Below are positions 6,562 through 11,972 of a stretch of 11,972 nucleotides of DNA, piece by piece. How positions within the stretch are numbered: position 1 is the first letter of the stretch; every line of letters begins with the position of its first letter. The notes under the pieces were generated by a model. It ran no database searches. It was not told the origin of the DNA and worked only from the letters and a program-made list of their open reading frames with translations. Origin of the DNA: Acidimicrobiaceae bacterium. GTDB taxonomy: Bacteria > Actinomycetota > Acidimicrobiia > Acidimicrobiales > RAAP-2. The stretch covers positions 1 through 11,972 of the forward strand of contig JAUTXB010000195.1 of assembly GCA_030838245.1 (NCBI GenBank), given 5' to 3'. The translations under genes were made by a program, and so were the position numbers.

Positions 6562-8202
6562 GTGCTCAGCACCATGCAAGATGGTCCACTACTCGTCAGC
6601 GGGATCCTCCGCCACGGACGGACCGTCTACGGGGAGAGCCAGGTCCTGACGGTCACGGGGCCTGCGGGCGAGCACACCTCGGCCACGTTCGCCGAGGTCG
6701 GCGACCGAACCGACCAGTTGGCTGCCGCCCTCCGCAAGCTGGGCGTCACCGGTGACGATCGGGTTGGCACCTTCTTGTGGAACAACCAGACCCACATGGA
6801 GGTGTACCTGGCCGTACCGTCCATGGGCGCCGTGCTCCACACCCTCAACGTCCGGCTTTTCCCCGACCAGTTGGCCTACGTGATCAATCACGCCGAGGAC
6901 AAGGTGATCATCGTCGATGACATGCTCGTTCCCCTCCTGGCTCGGGTACGCGACCAGCTGACCACGGTCAAGCACTTCATCGTGGCCGGGGGTGATCCCA
7001 GTGCTGACTCGCCGCTGGGTGAGACGCACGACTACGAGACGCTGCTCAGCGCCGAATCCGCCGGTTTCGACTGGCCCGACCTGGACGAACGCGAGGCGGC
7101 GGCCATGTGTTACACCTCGGGCACCACCGGAAACCCCAAGGGCGTCGTCTACAGCCATCGATCCACGTACCTGCACTCGATGGCGGTCACCTCGGCATCG
7201 TCGATGGGCATCAAAGAGACGGACCGGGTGCTGACCATCGTGCCCATGTTCCACGCCAATGCCTGGGGCACCCCGTACGCCGCCTTCATGGTCGGGGCAG
7301 ACCTGGTCATGCCCCAGCAGTTCCTCCAGGCCGAACCGCTGGCTGCCATCAACGCCGCCCTGCGCCCCACCCTGACCGCCGGGGTACCCACCATCTGGAA
7401 CGACGTGCTGCGCTACTCCGAGACCCACGAGGTCGACATGTCGTCGGTCCGGATGATCGTGGGCGGTGGCGCCGCCGTGCCCCGGCAGATGATCAAGCAG
7501 TTCGACGAGCGGTTCGGGATCGACATGGTCCAGGGGTGGGGCATGACCGAGACCAGTCCGCTGTGCGCTCTGTCCATCCCACCCCGCAGCGCCACCCCCG
7601 AGGACGAGCTGGATTGGCGCAGCAAGGCAGGACGGGTGGTGCCCGGGGTGGAGATCCGGATCTGCGCCGATGACGGCAGCGTCCTTCCCAACGACGGCGA
7701 GACGGTGGGGGAGTTCGAGGTCCGCGGCCCCTGGGTCACCGGCTCGTACTACCGCGAACCGAGCGAGGATCGCTTCCACGATGGGTGGCTGCGGACGGGC
7801 GACGTGGGCTCGCTCGATTCCAAGGGATTCATGCAGATCAGCGATCGCACCAAGGACGTGATCAAGACCGGCGGCGAGTGGATCTCTTCGGTCGAGCTCG
7901 AGAACGAGGTCATGGCCCATCCCGGCGTGTTCGAAGCGGCGGTGATCGGCGTTCCCGATCCCAAGTGGAGCGAACGACCCCTGGTCGCGGTGGTCCGATG
8001 CGAGGGATCTGAGGTCACCGCCGACGAGCTGGTGGAGTTCCTCTCCGACCGCGTGCACCGGCTGTGGCTGCCCGAGCGGTGGGCGTTCGTCGACGAGATC
8101 CCCAAGACCAGCGTGGGCAAGTTCGACAAGAAGGTCATTCGGAAACAACACGCCGACGGGGAGCTCGACGTGATCGAGGTCATGTCCCCATCGCAGAAGT
8201 GA
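6562..8202 (+). CDS. Medium/long-chain fatty acyl-CoA ligase (AMP-forming)
   Basis: The 546-residue enzyme belongs to the ANL adenylate-forming superfamily. It activates a carboxylic acid with ATP to an acyl-adenylate and then forms the CoA thioester in the cytoplasm, feeding beta-oxidation or lipid synthesis. The phosphate-binding loop YTSGTTGNPKG is at 184-194 and GWGMTETSPL (325-334) is the adenine/acyl motif. DGWLRTGDVG (407-416) holds the ribose-binding aspartate, and KTGGEWISSVELE (435-447) is the hinge region. The C-terminal catalytic lysine is Lys520 in KTSVGKFDKK. The length is normal for FadD/AlkK-type ligases, and the start MLSTMQD is characteristic of that group. Chain-length preference cannot be read from sequence. 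Its stop codon overlaps the next small gene. A structured 228-bp leader precedes it, which may regulate it. Confidence 0.94.
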   Translation: MLSTMQDGPLLVSGILRHGRTVYGESQVLTVTGPAGEHTSATFAEVGDRTDQLAAALRKLGVTGDDRVGTFLWNNQTHMEVYLAVPSMGAVLHTLNVRLFPDQLAYVINHAEDKVIIVDDMLVPLLARVRDQLTTVKHFIVAGGDPSADSPLGETHDYETLLSAESAGFDWPDLDEREAAAMCYTSGTTGNPKGVVYSHRSTYLHSMAVTSASSMGIKETDRVLTIVPMFHANAWGTPYAAFMVGADLVMPQQFLQAEPLAAINAALRPTLTAGVPTIWNDVLRYSETHEVDMSSVRMIVGGGAAVPRQMIKQFDERFGIDMVQGWGMTETSPLCALSIPPRSATPEDELDWRSKAGRVVPGVEIRICADDGSVLPNDGETVGEFEVRGPWVTGSYYREPSEDRFHDGWLRTGDVGSLDSKGFMQISDRTKDVIKTGGEWISSVELENEVMAHPGVFEAAVIGVPDPKWSERPLVAVVRCEGSEVTADELVEFLSDRVHRLWLPERWAFVDEIPKTSVGKFDKKVIRKQHADGELDVIEVMSPSQK

Positions 8203-8453
8203 GCGACGACCTGGTCGATGTGGCTGACCGGTTGTCGGCCATCTCGGAATCGCTGGCCGACCTGGCCATCGACCGACTTCGTCAAGCCTCCGATTCCGTC
8301 CGGGCCGGACGTGAGCCCGACCCGGACCTGGTGGCCGAGGAGAAGCGGATCACCCGGGCCCGACGCGCCGTCGACAAGGCGGCGACGTTGTTGACCGGGA
8401 GCGTGGGTGCCGGCGGGTCGGCATCGGGATTCGCGTTCGACGACGGCCCCTGA
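8199..8453 (+). CDS. 84-residue unknown protein translationally coupled to the acyl-CoA ligase
   Basis: The GTG at 8199-8201 overlaps the ligase TGA (8200-8202) in a GTGA arrangement with no separate ribosome binding site, the classic sign of translational coupling. The protein begins VSDDLVDVADRLSAISESL and is mostly charged amphipathic helix to about residue 66, with the run EEKRITRARRAVDKAATLL. It then ends in a glycine/serine-rich tail, GSVGAGGSASGFAFDDGP. No membrane segment, cysteine or recognisable domain is seen. The two helices could form a helical hairpin or coiled coil that binds a partner. I do not recognise the family. The overlap and codon usage like its neighbours make it likely to be a real gene, and a role linked to the ligase is only an inference. 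Confidence 0.65.
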   Translation: MSDDLVDVADRLSAISESLADLAIDRLRQASDSVRAGREPDPDLVAEEKRITRARRAVDKAATLLTGSVGAGGSASGFAFDDGP

Positions 8454-8470
8454 GGAGGTCCCGGTCCCCG

Positions 8471-8506
8471 AGGCGGCTGGCACCCGGGCCCACGGTGCCG
8501 CCAGCC
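8471..8506. terminator. Hairpin after the ligase/small-protein unit, possible terminator
   Basis: GGCACC (8479-8484) and GGTGCC (8494-8499) pair perfectly around a 9-base loop, and partly paired flanks (GGCGGCT with GCCAGCC) extend the stem. It starts 18 bases past the small-protein stop. There is no T-run, so the assignment is tentative. Confidence 0.3.
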
Positions 8507-8524
8507 TGCTTCATCGCCGACCGT

Positions 8525-8573
8525 CCCGCCAGCCCATCGCCCCGTCAGCCCATCGCCACCGCCAACCGGCGGT
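8525..8573. repeat. Short direct repeat and small hairpin in the convergent gap
   Basis: CAGCCCATCGCC occurs at 8530-8541 and again at 8546-8557, each preceded by CCGTC. Just after it ACCGCC (8558-8563) and GGCGGT (8568-8573) form a 6-bp stem with a 4-base loop touching the stop codon of the minus-strand HAD gene. It may be a second terminator element for that operon. Nothing else is seen in this gap. Confidence 0.3.
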
Positions 8574-9397
8574 CAGCCGGGGTGGTCGTCGGCCCCGAGG
8601 ATGTACCGCTCGACGGCGACGGCGAACCCCTCCTCCTCGTTGGACGTCGTCACCTGGTCGGCTGACGCCTGCACCTCGCTCGACGCGTTGCCCATGGCGA
8701 TGCTCAACCCCGAGACGGCGAACATGAGCATGTCGTTGGGCATGTCCCCGATGGTGGCGATCTGATCGGTGGTGATGCCGAACCGGTCGGCCAGGAACGT
8801 CACCACGCCGCCCTTGTTGGCCTCGGGATGGGTGATGTCCAAGTAGTAGGGCTGGGAGCCGGCCGCGGAGACCCGGTCCCCGAACTGCTCCCGGGCCGCG
8901 GCCTGGCCCCTGATCACGGCGTCAGGTTCATCGCTCACCCCGACGATCTTGGCCACGTCGGTGGTGAGCTTGTCGTAGCTGTCGACCACCGTGGGGGAGA
9001 ACTCCACCGTCTTCGCCTCCCGGTCGACATGGGGGCCTTCGGGGTCCCGCACGTACCACTCCGCTCCCCGGTAGATCCACGTGTCGAGGCCGAACGACGC
9101 CAACAGGTCGAGCATCGGCTTGACCACGGCCGGATCGATCACCTTCTGCTCGATGACCGACAGGTCGGGGTTGACGATCAGTCCGCCGTTGAAGGCCGAT
9201 ACCGGAGTGGACAGTTTGAGGGGCTCGATGAGCATGGACATGCCCCGGGGCGGGCGTCCGCTGGTGACGGCGAAGAGGATGCCGGCGTCGTGCACCCGGT
9301 GCACGGCCGCGATGGCTCGGTCGGTGAGCTCCTTGGCCTGGGTCACCAGGGTTCCGTCGACGTCGGCCAGAAGCAGCCGGATGTCGTGATCCTTCAC
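8573..9397 (-). CDS. Cof-type HAD-IIB family phosphatase
   Basis: The 274-residue cytoplasmic hydrolase probably removes phosphate from a small phosphorylated metabolite, such as a sugar phosphate or nucleotide; the substrate cannot be told. All four HAD motifs are visible. DVDGT supplies nucleophile Asp12 and acid/base Asp14, and TSGR contains Ser46. Lys195 sits in ANKGG, and GDMPND (217-222) holds the metal-binding acids. The large insert between motifs II and III (about 85-190) is the C2-type cap of the IIB subfamily, and the length is typical. The start is GTG at 9397, supported by GGGAG 5 bases upstream; no nearby ATG competes. It is the last gene of the minus-strand cluster, 31 bases after the DNA glycosylase gene. 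Confidence 0.92.
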   Translation of the reverse strand: MKDHDIRLLLADVDGTLVTQAKELTDRAIAAVHRVHDAGILFAVTSGRPPRGMSMLIEPLKLSTPVSAFNGGLIVNPDLSVIEQKVIDPAVVKPMLDLLASFGLDTWIYRGAEWYVRDPEGPHVDREAKTVEFSPTVVDSYDKLTTDVAKIVGVSDEPDAVIRGQAAAREQFGDRVSAAGSQPYYLDITHPEANKGGVVTFLADRFGITTDQIATIGDMPNDMLMFAVSGLSIAMGNASSEVQASADQVTTSNEEEGFAVAVERYILGADDHPG

Positions 9398-9402
9398 AGG
9401 GA

Positions 9403-9407
9403 CTCCC
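9403..9407 (-). promoter_or_regulatory. Ribosome binding site deciding the GTG start of the HAD gene
   Basis: GGGAG on the minus strand lies 5 bases before the GTG at 9397-9395, within the 31-base gap to the preceding gene. Confidence 0.6.
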
Positions 9408-9428
9408 TTCGATCACGCGGGCTTCGAT

Positions 9429-10082
9429 TCACGTGGGCACGACCAGGGCCGGAGTGGGGACCAGGGTCCGGTCGTCCGCTGCCCGCCAGCAGTACCAGGC
9501 CACCAGGCTCCGGTAGGGCCGGAAGGGCTCGCCCAGCACTTCTAGTTCCTTGGGCGACGGGACGTCGGGCAAGTTCCACCCGGAAGCGAAGCCGACGCGC
9601 ACGCCGAAGTCGCCGGTGGGCCAGATGTCGAGCCGGCCGAGCGTGCCCAGGAGGAACATCTCGGCGGTCCAGCGGCCGATGCCCCGCACCTGGACTAGCT
9701 GTTCGATCACCTGCTCGTTCGACAGCCGCCCGATTCGGTCCAGGTTCAGCCGGCCGTCGACGACGTGCTCGGCCAAGTCGGAGATGGCCGCGGCCTTGGC
9801 CCGGCTCAGGCCGCACGAGGTCAGGAGCTCGGGTGCCGCGGCCAGAACCATGGCGGCGGTCACCGTCCCGCCCAGCGCGGCAACGAACCGGGCGTGGATG
9901 GCGGCAGCCGCCTTTCCGGCCAGCTGCTGGTAGAGGATCGAGCGGGCCAGGGCATCGAAGCGCAGGGCCGACGGGACCCGGGGACGCAGGGGAGCCAGGC
10001 CATGGCGCTCGATCAATGCGGCCAGCGCCGGGTCGCGATCCCGCAGGCTCTCGACGGCCGTGGTGCGCTGCCCGCCGTTCAT
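9429..10082 (-). CDS. AlkA-type DNA-3-methyladenine glycosylase (HhH-GPD family)
   Basis: The 217-residue protein should excise alkylated purines from DNA as the first step of base-excision repair. The helix-hairpin-helix motif is LVQVRGIGRWTAEMFLL (about 129-145). The catalytic aspartate is Asp158 in PTGDFGVRVG. The upstream SILYQQLAGKAA (48-59) is typical of AlkA/Mag proteins, and the C-terminal RPYRSLVAWYCWR resembles AlkA. No four-cysteine iron-sulfur motif is present, which argues against Nth/MutY. It lacks the N-terminal beta domain of E. coli AlkA, so it is the short form. The ATG at 10082 was chosen because it overlaps the preceding stop as ATGA; an in-frame GTG at 10100 is the alternative. 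The overlap suggests translational coupling with the LOG gene. Confidence 0.92.
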   Translation of the reverse strand: MNGGQRTTAVESLRDRDPALAALIERHGLAPLRPRVPSALRFDALARSILYQQLAGKAAAAIHARFVAALGGTVTAAMVLAAAPELLTSCGLSRAKAAAISDLAEHVVDGRLNLDRIGRLSNEQVIEQLVQVRGIGRWTAEMFLLGTLGRLDIWPTGDFGVRVGFASGWNLPDVPSPKELEVLGEPFRPYRSLVAWYCWRAADDRTLVPTPALVVPT

Positions 10083-11179
10083 GACCGGTCCCCGCGGCAC
10101 TGGTTGACGGCGTCGATCAGCTGGCGGAGGCGCCCGTAGTGGAACTTGTCGAAGCGCAGGGCCAGCCGGGGTTGGTCGAGATGGTCGTTGCCCGCTCGCT
10201 CGGGCGGGAGCGGCTTGGTGTGGCGGATGACGCCCCCGGCCAGAACGTCGCCGAACCGGCCGTTTAGCTCGGCCAGCTCCGATGCGCTCGGGGCCACCAG
10301 CAAGCGCAGGACCAACAGGTCACCGACCCACCGGGACGACTGGTAATTCCGGTAAAAGCCGGTCAGCTCGTCGGTAGCCGCACCGATGTCGTCGGTGATG
10401 ATGAACAGCGAGCGGTCATCTATGGAGATGAGCCCTCTGGACGCCACGGCCCGCTCGACGAACTGGTCCCATTCGGTCCAGTAATTCCCTCCGGGGATAT
10501 CGAGCAGCACGACGGGAGCAGGCGCGGCCTTGCCCGTCTGCAACAGGGTCAGCAGCTCGAAGGCCTCGTCCAGGGTGCCGAATCCTCCCGGGAGCACGGC
10601 GTATCCGTCGGACTCCTTGATCAACATGAGCTTCCGGGTGAAGAAGTAGCGCATCTCGACCAACTTGGGGTCCTGGGCGATGAAGGTGTTGGCCCCGCCT
10701 TCGAAGGGGAGCCGGATGTTCACCCCGATCGAGCGGTCGGTTCCCGCCCCCTCCATTCCCGCCGCCATGATGCCCGGGCCCGCCCCGGTGACCACCATCC
10801 ATCCGGCCTCGGCCATCGAGCGGGCCAGCTCCCGGGTGTGGGCATAGGCCGGGTCGTCGGGAGCGGTCCGGGCCGAACCGAAGACGGTCATCTTCTTGAT
10901 GGCACGATAGGGACGAAACACCCGGAAGGCCTCGGACATCTCGGCCAGGGCGGCGTCGGCGATCTTGAGATCGATGACGTCGGTGTCCTCGTGGGCCAGC
11001 TCCCGGACGGTGGCGAGCATCGACCGGTAGAGGTTGCGTTGGGCCCTCGATCCTGATTCGGCCGACAGCTCCTCGGCCAGGCGCTCGAAGGCGTCCCCGG
11101 CTGGCTCGCCGGTGCCCCCGGGCGCCCCGGAGACGGTCACCTCACTGTGAGGCGGCGATGGGCCGGACGACGTCGGCAT
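10079..11179 (-). CDS. LOG family protein, probable nucleotide 5'-monophosphate phosphoribohydrolase
   Basis: The 366-residue protein has the Rossmann-like LOG fold (TIGR00730, formerly called lysine decarboxylase). Known members split cytokinin nucleotides or other nucleoside monophosphates into base and ribose 5-phosphate. The core starts near residue 97 (MTVFGSARTAPDDPAY). GAGPGIMAAG (132-141) lies in the nucleotide fold, and Arg182-Lys183 in FFTRKLMLIKES and PGGFGTLDE (197-205) are the signature active-site motifs. The roughly 90-residue N-terminal helix region and the C-terminal 100 residues make it a long-form LOG. The start is uncertain. ATG 11179 overlaps cofH by 38 bases, while GTG 11140 lies one base after the cofH stop and would remove 13 low-complexity residues. 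The substrate in this organism is unknown; lysine decarboxylase activity should not be assumed. Confidence 0.92.
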   Translation of the reverse strand: MPTSSGPSPPHSEVTVSGAPGGTGEPAGDAFERLAEELSAESGSRAQRNLYRSMLATVRELAHEDTDVIDLKIADAALAEMSEAFRVFRPYRAIKKMTVFGSARTAPDDPAYAHTRELARSMAEAGWMVVTGAGPGIMAAGMEGAGTDRSIGVNIRLPFEGGANTFIAQDPKLVEMRYFFTRKLMLIKESDGYAVLPGGFGTLDEAFELLTLLQTGKAAPAPVVLLDIPGGNYWTEWDQFVERAVASRGLISIDDRSLFIITDDIGAATDELTGFYRNYQSSRWVGDLLVLRLLVAPSASELAELNGRFGDVLAGGVIRHTKPLPPERAGNDHLDQPRLALRFDKFHYGRLRQLIDAVNQCRGDRS

Positions 11180-11972
11180 CCCACCCGTTGTGCCCGCCCG
11201 GTGGTTGCGAGACCCGGCCGTAGAGGGTGGTGCGCTGCACCAGCTCCCGCCCGAGCGGCTGCACCAGCTCCCGGAAGCCGTCGACGTCCATCATCTGGCC
11301 GTGGCTGGCCCCGGCGGCCCGGGAGATGTTCTCGTCCATCAGGGTGCCACCCAGGTCGTTGACGCCGGCCCCGAGCAATTGACGGACACCCTCGGTGCCC
11401 ATCTTCACCCAGCTGACCTGAATGTTGTCGATGGCGCCCTGGTAGGCGATCCGGCCCACCGCATGCATGAGGAGCGTCTCGCGGAACGTCGGTCCTCGCC
11501 GGGACCGCTTCTGCAGGTAGATCGGCGTGGCCATGTGCACGAAGGGCAGCGGCACGAACTCGGTGAAGCCCCCCGTTTCCCGCTGGAGGGCACGGGTACG
11601 GGTCATGTGGCGGGCCCACGACCGCGGATGCTCGACCGCCCCGAACATGATGGTCACATTGGACCGCAGGCCGACGCTGTGCGCCGTGCGGTGGGCGTAC
11701 AGCCATTCCTCGGTGTTGATCTTGTCGGGGCACAAGACCTTGCGGACCTCGTCGTCCAGTATCTCGGCCGCCGTTCCCGGCAGTGTCTTCAGCCCGGCAT
11801 CTCGCAACAGCGTGAGGTACTCGGACAACGACACCTCGGATCGGCGCGCCCCTTCGGTGACCTCCAGCGCGGTGAACCCATGGATGTGGATGGTGGCCGA
11901 AGCCTGGCGGACCGCTCGGATCACCTCGAGGTAGTAGTCGCCGTCGAAGTTGGGATGGATGCCCCCCTGGAG
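11142..11972 (-). CDS. cofH: CofH / FbiC C-terminal half: FO synthase subunit 2 (5'-truncated by the window)
   Basis: This radical SAM enzyme joins tyrosine-derived 4-hydroxybenzyl to 5-amino-6-ribitylaminouracil, the committed step toward FO, the deazaflavin chromophore of coenzyme F420. The visible 276 residues are the C-terminal part. LQGGIHPNFDGDYYLE comes at the window edge, then IHGFTALEVTEGARR, GLKTLPGTAAEILDDEVR, the conserved CPDKINTEEWL, GFTEFVPLPFVHMATPIYLQ, and DLGGTLMDENISRAAGASHG. These match CofH and the second half of actinobacterial FbiC rather than the related MqnC or MqnE. The CX3CX2C radical SAM cysteines lie beyond the window, so a stand-alone CofH and a fused CofG-CofH (FbiC) cannot be told apart. 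The gene ends with TGA at 11144-11142 and leads a compact cluster. The organism is therefore expected to use F420-dependent redox enzymes. Confidence 0.93.
   Translation of the reverse strand, partial: LQGGIHPNFDGDYYLEVIRAVRQASATIHIHGFTALEVTEGARRSEVSLSEYLTLLRDAGLKTLPGTAAEILDDEVRKVLCPDKINTEEWLYAHRTAHSVGLRSNVTIMFGAVEHPRSWARHMTRTRALQRETGGFTEFVPLPFVHMATPIYLQKRSRRGPTFRETLLMHAVGRIAYQGAIDNIQVSWVKMGTEGVRQLLGAGVNDLGGTLMDENISRAAGASHGQMMDVDGFRELVQPLGRELVQRTTLYGRVSQPPGGHNGWDADVVRPIAASQ

Noticed and set aside
6589..8151. Long minus-strand open frame (520 codons) opposite the acyl-CoA ligase
   Set aside because: It is an antisense shadow produced by the GC-biased third positions of the ligase gene. Its translation is low-complexity (His, Arg, Gly, Asp rich) with no recognisable domain.
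8828..10084. Plus-strand open frame of 418 codons across the HAD and glycosylase genes
   Set aside because: It runs opposite two genes with complete motif sets. Its translation is Arg/Pro/Gly/Ser-rich and unlike any family I know.

Overview
The window is high-GC DNA that reads like an actinobacterial chromosome, most plausibly Acidimicrobiia or a relative, possibly from a metagenome assembly. This is inferred from strong GC bias at third codon positions, GTG starts, GGAG-type ribosome binding sites, F420 cofactor synthesis (CofH/FbiC), and an acyl-CoA ligase whose N-terminus begins with the MLSTMQD signature. Both window ends cut through genes. No rRNA, tRNA, CRISPR array, insertion sequence or phage gene was recognised.

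Left part (1-3400): the 3' third of gltB, then gltD, on the + strand. They encode the large and small subunits of NADPH-dependent glutamate synthase (GOGAT), the assimilatory step that makes glutamate from glutamine and 2-oxoglutarate. As given, gltB carries an in-frame TAG at a position normally held by lysine and a one-base frameshift about 500 bases later. gltD is intact. A small minus-strand dimeric alpha/beta-barrel-like protein converges on gltD, with a nested hairpin between them.

Middle part (3400-8460): a secreted periplasmic-type solute-binding protein of the branched-chain amino acid/amide family stands without its permease or ATPase genes and is followed by a GYD-domain protein. 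A minus-strand cell-wall hydrolase combines a lytic transglycosylase domain with an NlpC/P60 peptidase and ends in a perfect 20-bp palindrome. Divergent from it is a medium/long-chain acyl-CoA ligase, with a 228-bp leader region containing an unusually strong compound hairpin. The ligase stop codon overlaps the GTG start of an 84-residue unknown protein.

Right part (8460-11972): a tightly packed minus-strand cluster reads in the order cofH/fbiC (partial, F420 precursor FO synthesis), a LOG-family nucleotide phosphoribohydrolase, an AlkA-type DNA glycosylase, and a Cof-type HAD phosphatase. The genes overlap or lie within about 31 bases of each other, so they probably form one transcript.

Most of this is housekeeping content. 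The best second looks are the two lesions in gltB, the structured leader before the acyl-CoA ligase (with weak resemblance to a cobalamin riboswitch core), the palindrome at the end of the cell-wall hydrolase, and the coupled small protein. I did not find clear evidence of a wholly new multi-gene system.
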